From contig RQOL01000914.1 of the NCBI GenBank assembly GCA_013076295.1, positions 62,001 through 126,000 of the forward strand: DNA of 64,000 nucleotides, written 5' to 3'. The stretch is from Sanderia malayensis. Taxonomy: Eukaryota > Cnidaria > Scyphozoa > Semaeostomeae > Pelagiidae. The stretch's first letter is position 1, and every line of letters starts with the position of its first letter. Below are positions 45,203 through 59,118 of the stretch, in pieces. Under the pieces are notes generated by a model. That model searched no databases and was not told where the DNA came from. It saw nothing but the letters and a program-made list of their open reading frames with translations. The position numbers were made by a program, and so were the translations under genes.

Positions 45203-45297
45203 ATGGCCCGAAGGCAACGGTATGGCCTGAAGGCAACGGCATGGCCCGAAGGCAACAGTATGCCACAAAGGCAAACGCAAGGCCCGAAGGCAAACAA
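45203..45297 (+). repeat. Five-module expansion, second locus
   Basis: 95 bp with the same module order as at 44137, and 1,066 bp from it, matching the offset of the surrounding block. Confidence 0.88.
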
Positions 45298-47361
45298 ATG
45301 GCTGGAAGACCAAACTTATCATTAGTATTATTATAATAATATACGCATAGCCCGAAGGCAAAAAAACAAGGACCAAAGGCAAACAAATGGCCCGACGATC
45401 AAACTTACCATTAGTATTATTATGATAATATACGCATTGCCCGAAGGCAACAGCAGGCCTGAAGGCAAACAAATGGCCCGAAGACCAAACTTACCATTAG
45501 CATTGTTATGATAATATATGCATGGCCCAAAGGCAAAAGCAAGGCCCAAAGGGAGACGAATGGCCCAAAGACCAAACTTACCATTAGTATTGTTATGATA
45601 ATATATGCATGGCCCAAGGGCAAAAGCAAGGCCCAAAGGGAGACGAATGGCCCAAAGACCAAACTTACCTTTAGTATTATTATGATAATAGACGCGTGGC
45701 CCAAAAGCAACCAAATGGCCCAAAGACCAAACCTATCAGTAGTATTATAATGATAAAATACGCATGGCCCGCAGGCAAAAACAAGGCCTGAAGGCAAACA
45801 AATGGCCTGAAAACCAAACTTATCAATAGCATTATTATGATAATATATGCATGGCACGCAGGCAAAAACAAGGCCTGCAGGCAAACAAATGGCCCGAAGT
45901 CCAAAATTACCCTTAGTATTATTATGATAATAGACGCGTGGCCCAAAAGCAACCAAATGGCCCAAAGACCAAAGTTCTCATCAGCATTATTATGATAATA
46001 TACGCATGGGACGAAGGCAAAAACAAGGCCCAAAGGCACACAAATGGCCCAAAGACCAAACTTACCATCATTATTTTTATGATAATAAACGCATGGCCCG
46101 AAGGCAAAAGCAAGGCCCAATGGGAGACGAATGGCCCAAAGACCAAACTTACCATTAGTATTGTTATGATAATATATGCATGGCCCAAGGGCAAAAGCAA
46201 GGCCCAAAGGGAGACGAATGGCCCAAAGACCAAACTTACCTTTAGTATTATTATGATAATAGAAGCGTGGCCCAAAAGCAACCAAATGGCCCAAAGACCA
46301 AACCTATCAGTAGTATTGTAATGATAAAATACGCATGGCCCGCAGGCAAAAGCAAGGCCCAAAGGGAGACGAATGGCCCAAAGACCAAACTTACCATTAG
46401 TATTGTTATGATAATATATGCATGGCCCAAGGGCAAAAGCAAGGCCCAAAGGGAGACGAATGGCCCAAAGACCAAAATTACCCTTAGTATTATTATGATA
46501 ATAGACGCGTGGCCCAAAGGCAAACAAATGGCCTGAAGACCAAACCTATCAGTAGTATTATTATGATAATATACGCATGGCCTGACGGCAAAAACAAGGC
46601 CTGCAGGCAAGCAAATGGCCCGAAGACCAAACTTAGCATTGGTATTATTATGATAATATACACATGGCCCGAAGGCAAACAAATGGCCTGAAGACCAAAC
46701 CTATCAGTAGTATTATAATGATAATGGCCTGAAGACAAAACTTATCAATAGTATTATTATGATAATATATGCATGGCCAACAGGCAAAAACAAGGCCTGC
46801 AGGGAAACAAATGGCCCGAAAACCAAACTTACCATTAGTATTGTTATGATAATATATGCATGGCCCAAAGGCAAAGCAAGGCCCAAAGGGAGACGAATGC
46901 CCCAAAGACCAAAGTTACCCTTAGTATTATTATGATAATAGACACGTGGCCCAAAGGCAAACAAATGGCACGAAGACCAAACTTAGCATTAGTTTTATTA
47001 TGATAATATACGAATGGCACGAAGGCAAACACAAGGCCCGAAGGCAAAAACAAGGCCTGCAGGCAAAGAAAGGGCCCGAAGACCAAACTTACCATTAGTA
47101 TTGTTATGATAATATATGCATGGCCCAAAGGCAAAAGCAAGGCCGAAAGGGAGACGAATGCCCCAAAGACCAAACTTACCCTTAGTATTATTAGGATAAT
47201 AGACACGTGGCCCAAAGGCAACTAAATGGCCCGAAGACGAAACTTCTCATGAGCATTATTATGATAATAAACGCATGGCGCGAAGGCAAAAACAAGGCCC
47301 GAAGGCAAACAAATGGCCCGAAGACCAAACTTACCATTAGTTTCATTATGATAATATACGC

Positions 47362-47456
47362 ATGGCCCGAAGGCAACGGTATGGCCTGAAGGCAACGGCA
47401 TGGCCCGAAGGCAACAGCATGCCACAAAGGCAAACGCAAGGCCCGAAGGCAAACAA
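47362..47456 (+). repeat. Five-module expansion, third locus
   Basis: 95 bp, 2,159 bp from the second locus, again equal to the block offset. Confidence 0.88.
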
Positions 47457-49349
47457 ATGGCCGGAAGACCAAACTTATCATTAGTATTATTATAATAATA
47501 TTTGCATAGCCCGAAGGCAAAAAAACAAGGACCGAAGGCAAACAAATGGCCCGACGATCAAACTTACCATTAGTATTATTATGATAATATAAGCATTGCC
47601 CGAAGGCAACAGCAGGCCTGAAGGCAAACAAATGGCCCGAAGACCAAACTTACCATTAGCATTGTTATGATAATATATGCATGGCCCAAAGGCAAAAGCA
47701 AGGCCCAAAGGGAGACGAATGGCCCAAAGACCAAACTTACCATTAGTATTGTTATGATAATATATGCATGGCCCAAGGGCAAAAGCAAGGCCCAAAGGGA
47801 GACGAATGGCCAAAGACCAAACTTACCTTTAGTATTATTATGATAATAGACGCGTGGCCCAAAAGCAACCAAATGGCCCAAAGACCAAACCTATCAGTAG
47901 TATTGTAATGATAAAATACGCATGGCCCGCAGGCAAAAGCAAGGCCCAAAGGGAGACGAATGGCCCAAAGACCAAACTTACCATTAGTATTGTTATGATA
48001 TAATATGCATGGCCCAAGGGCAAAAGCAAGGCCCAAAGGGAGACGAATGGCCCAAAGACCAAAATTACCCTTAGTATTATTATGATAATAGACGCGTGGC
48101 CCAAAGCAACCAAATGGCCCGAAGACCAAACTTACCATTAGTATTGTTATGATAATATGTGCATGGCCCAAAGGCAAAAGCAAGGCCCAAAGGCACACAA
48201 ATGGCCCAAAGACCAAACTTACCATCATTATTATTATGATAATATACGCATGGCCCGAAGGCAAACAAATGGCCTGAAGACCAAACCTATCAGTAGTATT
48301 ATTATGATAATATACGCATGGCCTGACGGCAAAAACAAGGCCTGCAGGCAAGCAAATGGCCCGAAGACCAAACTTACCATTGGTATTATTATGATAATAT
48401 ACACATGGCCCGAAGGCAAACAAATGGCCTGAAGACCAAACCTATCAGTAGTATTATAATGATAATGGCCTGAAGACAAAACTTATCAATAGTATTATTA
48501 TGATAATATATGCATGGCCAACAGGCAAAAACAAGGCCTGCAGGGAAACAAATGGCCCGAAAACCAAACTTACCATTAGTATTGTTATGATAATATATGC
48601 ATGGCCCAAAGGCAAAAGCAAGGCCCAAAGGGAGACGAATGGCCCAAGACCAAAATTACCCTTAGTATTATTATGATAATAGACGCGTGGCCCAAAAGCA
48701 ACCAAATGGTCCAAAGACCAAAGTTCTCATCAACATTATTATGATAATATACGCATGGCACGAAGGCAAAAACAAGGCCTGCAGGCAAACAAATGGCCCG
48801 AAGACCAAACTTACCATTAGTATTGTAATGATAATATATGCATGGCCCAAAGGCAAAAGCAAGTCCCAAAGGCAAACAAATGACCCAAAGACCAAACTTA
48901 CCATCAGTATTATTATGATAATATATGCATGGCCCGAAGGGAAACAAATGGCCTGAAGACCAAACCTATCAGTAGTATTATTGCGATAATATACGCATGG
49001 CCCGAAGGCAAAAACAAGGCCTGCAGGCAAACAAATGGCCCGAAGACCAAACTTACCATTAGTATTGTTATGATAATATATGCATGGCCCAAAAGCAAAA
49101 GCAAGTCCCAAAGGCAAACAAATGGCCCAAAGACCAAACTTACCATCAGTATTATTATGATAATATATGCATGGCCGGAAGGGAAACAAATGGCCTGAAG
49201 ACCAAACCTATCAGTAGTATTATTGCGATAATATACGCATGGCCCGAAGGCAAAAACAAGGCCTGCAGGCAAACAAATGGCCCGAAGACCAAACTTACCA
49301 TTAGTATTGTTATGATAATATATGCATCGCCCAAAGGCAAAAGCAAGGC

Positions 49350-52300
49350 CTAAAGGGAGACGAATGGCCCAAAGACCAAACTTACCCTTAGTATTAGTAT
49401 GATAATAAACGCGTGGCCCAAAAGCAACCAAATGGCCCAAAGACCAAACTTCTCATGAGCATTATTATGATAATATACGCATGGCACGAAGGCAACAACA
49501 AGGCCGGAAGGCAAACAAATGGCCCGAAGACCAAACTTACCATTAGTATTGTTATGATAATATGTGCATGGCCCAAAGGCGAAAGCAAGGCCCAAAGGCA
49601 CAAAAATGGCCCGAAGACCAAACTTACCATTAGTATTATTATCATAATATACGCATGGCCCGAAGGCAAACAAATGGCCCGAAGACCAAACCTATCAGTA
49701 GTATTATAATGATAAAATACGCATGGCCCGCAGGCAAAAACAAGGCCTGAAGGCAAACAAATGGCCTGAAAACCAAACTTATCAATAGCATTATTATGAT
49801 AATATATGCATGGCACGCAGGCAAAAACAAGGCCTGCAGGCAAACAAATGGCCCGAAGTCCAAACTCACCATTAGTATTGTTATGATAATATATGCATGG
49901 CCCAAAGGCAAAAGCAAGGCCCAAAGGGAGACGAATGGCCCAAAGACCAAAATTACCCTTAGTATTATTATGATAATAGACGCGTGGCCCAAAAGCAACC
50001 AAGTGGCCCAAAGACCAAAGTTCTCATCAGCATTATTATGCTAATATACGCATGCCACGAAGGCAAAAACAAGGCCCAAAGGCACACAAATGGCCCAAAG
50101 ACCAAACTTACCATCTTTATTTTTATGATAATATACGCATGGCCCGAAGGCAAACAAATGGCCTGAAGACCAAACCTATCAGTAGTATTATTACGATAAT
50201 ATACGCATGTCCCGAAGGCAAAAACAAGGCCTGCAGGCAAACAAATGGCCCGAAGACCAAACTTACCATTAGTATTGTTATGATTATATATGCATGTCCC
50301 AAAGGGAGACGAATGGCCCAAAGACCAAACTTATCTTTAGTATTATTATGATAATAGACACGTGGCCCAAAAGCAACCAAATGGCCCAAAGACCAAACTT
50401 CTCATGAGCTTTATTATGATAATATATGCACCGCACGAAGGCAAAAACAAGGCCGGAAGGCAAACAAATGGCCCGAAGACCAAACTTACCATTAGTATTG
50501 TTATGATAATATGTGCATGGCCCAAAGGCAAAAGCAAGGCCCAAAGGCACACAAATGGCCCAAAGACCAAACTTACCATCATTATTATTATGATAATATA
50601 CGCATGGCCCGAAGGCAAACAAATGGCCTGAAGACCAAACCTATCAGTAGTATTATTATGATAATATACGCATGGCCTGACGGCAAAAACAAGGCCTGCA
50701 GGCAAGCAAATGGCCCGAAGACCAAACTTACCATCAGTATTATTATGATAATATACGCATGGCCCGAAGGCAAAAAAACAAGGACCGAAGGCAAACAAAT
50801 GGCCCGATGATCAAACTTACCATTAGTATTGTTATGATAATCTTTGCATGGCCCAAAGGCAAAAGCAAGGCCCAAAGGGAGACGAATGGCCCAAAGACCA
50901 AACTTACCCTTAGTATTATTATGATAATAGACGCGTGGCCCAAAAGCAACCAAATGGCTCAAAGACCAAACTTCTCATGAGCATTATTATGATAATATAC
51001 GCATGGCACGAAGGCAAAAAAGGCCCGAAGGCAAACAAATGGCCCTAGGACCAAACTTACCATTAGTATTGTTATGATAATATATGCATGGCCCAAAGGC
51101 AAAGGCAAGGCCCAAAGGTAGACGAATGGCCCAAAGACCAAACTTACCTTTAGTATTATTATGATAATAGACCCGTGGCCCAAAAGCAACCAAATGGCCC
51201 AAAGACCAAACTTGTCATGAGCATTATTATGATAATATACGCATGGCACGAAGACAAAAACAAGGCCCGAAGGCAAACAAATGGCCCAAAGACCAAACTT
51301 ACCATTAGTTTTATTATGATAATATACACATGGCCCGAAGGCAACGGTATGGCCTGAAGGCAACGGCATGGCCCGAAGGCAACAGCATGGCACAAAGGCA
51401 AACGCAAGGCCTGAAGGCAAACAAATGGCCCGAAGACCAAACTTACCATTAGCATTGTTATGATAATATATGCATGGCCCAAAGGCAAAAGCAAGGCCCA
51501 AAGGGAGACGAATGGCCCAAAGACCAAACTTACCATTAGTATTGTTATGATAATATATGCATGGCCCAAGGGCAAAAGCAAGGCCCAAAGGGAGACGAAT
51601 GGCCCAAAGACCAAAATTACCCTTAGTATTATTATGATAATAGACGCGTGGCCCAAAGCAACCAAATGGCCCGAAGACCAAACTTACCATTAGTATTGTT
51701 ATGATAATATGTGCATGGCCCAAAGGCAAAAGCAAGGCCCAAAGGCACACAAATGGCCCAAAGACCAAACTTACCATCATTATTATTATGATAATATACG
51801 CATGGCCCGAAGGCAAACAAATGGCCTGAAGACCAAACCTATCAGTAGTATTATTATGATAATATACGCATGTCCTGACGGCAAAAACAAGGCCTGCAGG
51901 CAAGCAAATGGCCCGAAGACCAAACTTACCATTGGTATTATTATGATAATATACACATGGCCCGAAGGCAAACAAATGGCCTGAAGACCAAACCTATCAG
52001 TAGTATTATAATGATAATGGCCTGAAGACAAAACTTATCAATAGTATGATTATGATAATATATGCATGGCCAACAGGCAAAAACAAGGCCTGCAGGCAAA
52101 CAAATGGCCCGAAGACCAAACTTACCATTAGTATTGTTATGATAATATATGCATGGCCCAGAGGCAAAAGCAAGGCCTAAAGGGAGACGAATGGCCCAAA
52201 GACCAAACTTACCCTTAGTATTAGTATGATAATAAACGCGTGGCCCAAAAGCAACCAAATGGCCCAAAGACCAAACTTCTCATGAGCATTATTATGATAA

Positions 52301-53220
52301 TATACGCATGGCAAGAAGGCAACAACAAGGCCGGAAGGCAAACAAATGGCCCGAAGACCAAACTTACCATTAGTATTGTTATGATAATATGTGCATGGCC
52401 CAAAGGCGAAAGCAAGGCCCAAAGGCACAAAAATGGCCCGAAGACCAAACTTACCATTAGTATTATTATCATAATATACGCATGGCCCGAAGGCAAACAA
52501 ATGGCCCGAAGACCAAACCTATCAGTAGTATTATAATGATAAAATACGCATGGCCCGCAGGCAAAAACAAGGCCTGAAGGCAAACAAATGGCCTGAAAAC
52601 CAAACTTATCAATAGCATTATTATGATAATATATGCATGGCACGCAGGCAAAAACAAGGCCTGCAGGCAAACAAATGGCCCGAAGTCCAAACTCACCATT
52701 AGTATTGTTATGATAATATATGCATGGCCCAAAGGCAAAAGCAAGGCCCAAAGGGAGACGAATGGCCCAAAGACCAAAATTACCCTTAGTATTATTATGA
52801 TAATAGACGCGTGGCCCAAAAGCAACCAAGTGGCCCAAAGACCAAAGTTCTCATCAGCATTATTATGATAATATACGCATGGCACGAAGGCAAAAACAAG
52901 GCCCAAAGGCACACAAATGGCCCAAAGACCAAACTTACCATCTTTATTTTTATGATAATATACGCATGGCCCGAAGGCAAACAAATGGCCTGAAGACCAA
53001 ACCTATCAGTAGTATTATTACGATAATATACGCATGTCCCGAAGGCAAAAACAAGGCCTGCAGGCAAACAAATGGCCCGAAGACCAAACTTACCATTAGT
53101 ATTGTTATGATTATATATGCATGTCCCAAAGGGAGACGAATGGCCCAAAGACCAAACTTATCTTTAGTATTATTATGAAAATAGACACGTGGCCCAAAAG
53201 CAACCAAATGGCCCAAAGAC
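49350..53220. repeat. 2,827-bp-offset higher-order duplication
   Basis: The block around 49350-50390 recurs at 52177-53216 with a constant 2,827-bp offset, carrying private variants such as ttattatcataatatac (49629 and 52456). Further right, 50987-51357 recurs at 53415-53785 with offset 2,428, so the second copy has lost about 400 bp between the two segments. Confidence 0.8.
51330..51424 (+). repeat. Five-module expansion, fourth locus
   Basis: 95 bp with the same module order. It is preceded by the distinctive attagttttattatgat spacer variant seen at the other loci. Confidence 0.88.
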
Positions 53221-53757
53221 CAAACTTCTCATGAGCATTATTATGATAATATATGCACCGCACGAAGGCAAAAACAAGGCCGGAAGGCAAACAAATGGCC
53301 CGAAGACCAAACTTACCATTAGTATTGTTATGATAATATGTGCATGGCCCAAAGGCAAAAGCAAGGCCCAAAGGCACACAAATGGCCCCAAGACCAAACT
53401 TACCATCATTATTATTATGATAATATACGCATGGCCCGAAGGCAAAAGAGGCCCGAAGGCAAACAAATGGCCCTAGGACCAAACTTACCATTAGTATTGT
53501 TATGATAATATATGCATGGCCCAAAGGCAAAGGCAAGGCCCAAAGGTAGACGAATGGCCCAAAGACCAAACTTACCTTTAGTATTATTATGATAATAGAC
53601 CCGTGGCCCAAAAGCAACCAAATGGCCCAAAGACCAAACTTGTCATGAGCATTATTATGATAATATACGCATGGCACGAAGACAAAAACAAGGCCCGAAG
53701 GCAAACAAATGGCCCAAAGACCAAACTTACCATTAGTTTTATTATGATAATATACAC

Positions 53758-53852
53758 ATGGCCCGAAGGCAATGGTATGGCCTGAAGGCAACGGCATGGC
53801 CCGAAGGCAACAGCATGGCACAAAGGCAAACGCAAGGCCTGAAGGCAAACAA
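53758..53852 (+). repeat. Five-module expansion, fifth locus
   Basis: 95 bp, 2,428 bp from the fourth locus, matching the duplicated flanks (51175 and 53603). Confidence 0.88.
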
Positions 53853-56800
53853 ATGGCCGGAAGACCAAACTTATCATTAGTATTATTATAATAATATACG
53901 CATAGCCCGAAGGCAAAAAAACAAGGACCGAAGGCAAACAAATGGATCGAAGACCAAATTTACCATCAGTATTATTATGATAATATACGCATGGCCCGAA
54001 GGCAAACAAATGGCCTAAAGACCAAACCTATCAGTAGTATTATTATGATAATAGATGCGTTGCCCAAAAGCAACGAAATGGCCCAAAGACCAAACTTCTC
54101 ATCAGCATTATTATAATAATATACGCATGGCACGAAGGCATAAACAAGGCCTGAAGGCAAACAAATGGCCCGAAGACCAAACTTACCATTAGTATTGTTA
54201 TGATAATATATGCATGGCCCAAAGGCAAAAGCAAGGCCCAAAGGGAGACGAATGGCCCAAAGACCAAACTTACCTTTAGTATTATTATGATAATAGACGC
54301 GTGGCCCAAAAGCAACCAAATGGCCCAAAGGCCAAACTTCTCACGAGCATTATTATGATAATATACGCATGGCACGAAGGCAAAAACAAGGCCCGAAGGC
54401 AAACAAATGGCCCGAAGACCAAACTTACCTTTAGTATTGTTATGATAATATGTGCATGGCCCAAAGGCAAAAGCAAGGCCCAAAGGCAAACAAATGGCCC
54501 GAAGACCAAACTTTCCATCAGTATTATTATGATGATATACGCATGGCCCGAAGGGAAACAAATGGCCTGAAGACCAAACCTATCAGTAGTATTATTATGA
54601 TAATACACGCATGGCCCGAAGGCAAAAACAAGGCCTGCATGCAAACAAATGGCCCGAAGACCAAACTTACCATTAGTATTGTTATGATAATATGTGCATG
54701 GCCCGAAGGCAAACAAATGGCCTGAAGACCAAACCTATCAGTAGTATTATTATGATAATATACGCATGGCCTGAAGGCAAAAACAAGGCCTGCAGGCAAG
54801 CAAATGACCCGAAGACCAAACTTACCATTAGTATTATTATGATAATATACGCATGGCCGGAAGGCAAACAAATGGCCCGAAGACCAAACCCATCAGTAGT
54901 ATTATAATGATAAAATACGCATGGCCCGGAGGCAAAAACAAGGCCTGAAGGCAAACAAATGGCCTGAAAACCAAACTTATCAATAGCATTATTATGATAA
55001 TATATGCATGGCACGCAGGCAAAAACAAGGCCTGCAGGCAAACAAATGGCCCGAAGTCCAAACTCACCATTAGTATTGTTATGATAATATATGCATGGCC
55101 CAAAGGCAAAAGCAAGGCCCAAAGGGAGACGAATGGCCCAAAGACCAAAATTACCCTTAGTATTATTATGATAATAGACGCGTTGCCCAAAAGCAACCAA
55201 ATGGCCCAAAGACCAAAGTTCTCATCAGCATTATTATGATAATATATGCATGTCCCGAAGGCAAAAACAAGGCCTGCAGGCAAACAAATGGCCCGAAGAC
55301 CAAACTTACCATTAGTATTGTTATTATAATATATGCATGTCCCAAAGGCAAAAGCAAGGCCCAAAGGGAGACGAATGGCCAAAAGACCAAACTTATCTTT
55401 AGTATTATTATGATAATAGACGCGTGGCCCAAAAGCAACCAAATGGCCCAAAGACCAAACTTCTCATGAGCATTATTATGATAATATATGCATGGCACGA
55501 AGGCAAAAACAAGGCCGGAAGGCAAACAAATGGCCCAAAGACCAAACGTACCTTTAGTATTGTTATGATAATATATGCATGGCCCAAAGGCAAAAGCAAG
55601 GCCCGAAGGCAAACAAATGGCCGGAAGACCAAAGTTATCATTAGTTATATTATAATAATATACGCATAGCCTGAAGGCAAAAAAAACAAGGACCGAAGGC
55701 AAACAAAAGGCCCGACGATCAAACTTACCATTACTATTATTATGATAATATACGCCTTGCCCGAAGGCAACAGCAGGCCTGAAAGCAAACAAATGGCCCG
55801 AAGACCAAACTTACCATTAGTATTGTTATGATAATATATGCATGGCCCAAAGGCAAAAGCAAGGCCCAAAGGGAGACGAATGGCCCAAAGACCAAACTTA
55901 CCATTAGTATTGTTATGATAATATATGCATGGCCCAAGGGCAAAAGCAAGGCCCAAAGGGAGACGAATGGCCCAAAGACCAAACTTACCTTTAGTATTAT
56001 TATGATAATAGACGCATGGCACGAAGGCAAAAACAAGGCCCGAAGGCAAACAAATGGCCCAAAGACCAAACGTACCTTTAGTATTGTTATGATAATATAT
56101 GCATGGCCCAAAGGCAAAAGCAAGGCCCGAAGGCAAACAAATGGCCGGAAGACCAAAGTTATCATTAGTAATATTATAATAATATACGCATAGCCCGAAG
56201 GCAAAAAAACAAGGACCGAAGGCAAACAAATGGCCCGACGATCAAACTTACCATTACTATTATTATGATAATATACGCCTTGCCCGAAGGCAACAGCAGG
56301 CCTGAAGGCAAACGAATGGCCCGAAGACCAAACTTACCATTAGTATTGTTATGATAATATATGCATGGCCCAAAGGCAAAAGCAAGGCCCAAAGGGAGAC
56401 GAATGGCCCAAAGACCAAACTTACCATTAGTATTGTTATGATAATATATGCATGGCCCAAGGGCAAAAGCAAGGCCCAAAGGGAGACGAATGGCCCAAAG
56501 ACCAAACTTACCTTTAGTATTATTATGATAATAGACGCGTGGCCCAAAAGCAACCAAATGGCCCAAAGACCAAACTTCTCATGAGCATTATTATGATAAT
56601 ATACGCATGGCACGAAGGCAAAAACAAGGCCGGAAGGCAAACAAATGGCCCGAAGACCAAACTTACCATTAGTATTGTTATGATAATATGTGCATGGCCC
56701 GAAGGCAAACAAATGGCCTGAAGACCAAACCTATCAGTAGTATTATTATGATAATATACGCATGGCCTGAAGGCAAAAACAAGGCCTGCAGGCAAGCAAA

Positions 56801-57662
56801 TGGCCCGAAGACCAAACTTACCATTAGCTTTATTATGATAATATACGCATGGCCCGAAGGCAAACAAATGGCCCGAAGACCAAACCCATCAGTAGTATTA
56901 TAATGATAAAATACGCATGGCCCGCAGGCAAAAACAAGGCCTGAAGGCAATCAAATGGCCTGAAAACCAAACTTATCAATAGCATTATTATGATAATATA
57001 TGCATGGCACGCAGGCAAAAACAAGGCCTGCAGGCAAACAAATGGCCCGAAGTCCAAACTCACCATTAGTATTGTTATGATAATATATGCATGGCCCAAA
57101 GGCAAAAGCAAGGCCCAAAGGGAGACGAATGGCCCAAAGACCAAAATTACCCTTAGTATTATTATGATAATAGACGTGTGGCCCAAAAGCAACCAAATGG
57201 CCCAAAGACCAAAGTTCTCATCAGCATTATTACGATAATATATGCATGTCCCGAAGGCAAAAACAAGGCCTGCAGGCAAACAAATGGCCCGAAGACCAAA
57301 CTTACCATTAGTATTGTTATGATAATATATGCATGTCCCAAAGGCAAAAGCAAGGCCAAAGGGAGACGAATGGCCCAAAGACCAAACTTATCTTTAGTAT
57401 TATTATGATAATAGACGCGTGGCCCAAAAGCAACCAAATGGCCCAAAGACCAAACTTCTCATGAGCATTATTATGATAATATATGCATGGCACGAAGGCA
57501 AAAACAAGGCCGGAAGGCAAACAAATGGCCCGAAGACCAAACTTACCATTAGTATTGTTATGATAATATGTGCATGGCCCAAAGGCAAAAGCAAGGCCCA
57601 AAGGCACACAAATGGCCCAAAGACCAAACTTACCATCATTATTATTATGATAATATACGCAT

Positions 57663-59118
57663 GGCCCGAAGGCAAACAAATGGCCTGAAGACCAAACCTA
57701 TCAGTAGTATTATTGCGATAATATACGCATGGCCCGAAGGTAAAAACAAGGCCTGCAGGCAAACAAATGGCCCGAAGACCAAACTTACCATTAGTATTGT
57801 TATGATAATATATGCATGGCCCAAAGGCAAAAGCAAGGCCTAAAGGGAGACGAATGGCCCAAAGACCAAACTTACCCTTAGTATTAATATGATAATCAAC
57901 GCGTGGCCCAAAAGCAGCCAAATGGCCCAAAGACCAAGCTTCTCATGAGCATTATTATGATAATATACGCATGGCACGAAGGCAACAACAAGGCCCGAAG
58001 GAAAACAAATGGCCCGAAGACCAAACTTACCATTAGTATTGTTATGATAATATGTGCATGGCCCAAAGGCAAAAGCAAGGCCCAAAGGCAAACAAATGGC
58101 CCGAAGACCAAACTTACCATCAGTATTTTTATGATAATATATATGCAAGGCCCGAAGGCAAACAAATGGCCTGAAGACCAAACCTATCAGTAGTATTATT
58201 ATGATAATATACGCATGGCCCGAAGGCAAAAACAAGGCCTGCAGGCAAACAAATGGCCCGAAGACCAAACTTACAATTAGTATTATTATGATAATAGAAG
58301 CGTGGCCCAAAAGCAACCAAATTGCCCAAAGTCCAAACTTCTCATGAGCATTATTATGATAATATACGCATGGCACGAAGGCAAAAACAAGGCCCGAAGG
58401 CAAACAAATGGCCTGAAGACCAAACCTATCAGTAGTATTATTGCGATAATATACGCATGGCCCGAAGGTAAAAACAAGGCCTGCAGGCAAACAAATGGCC
58501 CGAAGACCAAACTTACCATTAGTATTGTTATGATAATATATGCATGGCCCAAAGGCAAAAGCAAGGCCTAAAGGGAGACGAATGGCCCAAAGACCAAACT
58601 TACCCTTAGTATTAATATGATAATCAACGCGTGGCCCAAAAGCAGCCAAATGGCCCAAAGACCAAGCTTCTCATGAGCATTATTATGATAATATACGCAT
58701 GGCACGAAGGCAACAACAAGGCCCGAAGGAAAACAAATGGCCCGAAGACCAAACTTACCATTAGTATTGTTATGATAATATGTGCATGGCCCAAAGGCAA
58801 AAGCAAGGCCCAAAGGCAAACAAATGGCCCGAAGACCAAACTTACCATCAGTATTTTTATGATAATATATATGCAAGGCCCGAAGGCAAACAAATGGCCT
58901 GAAGACCAAACCTATCAGTAGTATTATTATGATAATATACGCATGGCCCGAAGGCAAAAACAAGGCCTGCAGGCAAACAAATGGCCCGAAGACCAAACTT
59001 ACAATTAGTATTATTATGATAATAGAAGCGTGGCCCAAAAGCAACCAAATTGCCCAAAGTCCAAACTTCTCATGAGCATTATTATGATAATATACGCATG
59101 GCACGAAGGCAAAAACAA
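57663..59118. repeat. 728-bp higher-order tandem duplication
   Basis: 57663-58390 and 58391-59118 match base for base at all checked points, including private variants (ttgcccaaagtcc at 58321 and 59049, attgcgataat at 57712 and 58440). Beyond the second copy the sequence diverges (ggcccgaagg versus ggccggaagg), which defines the edge. Confidence 0.88.
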
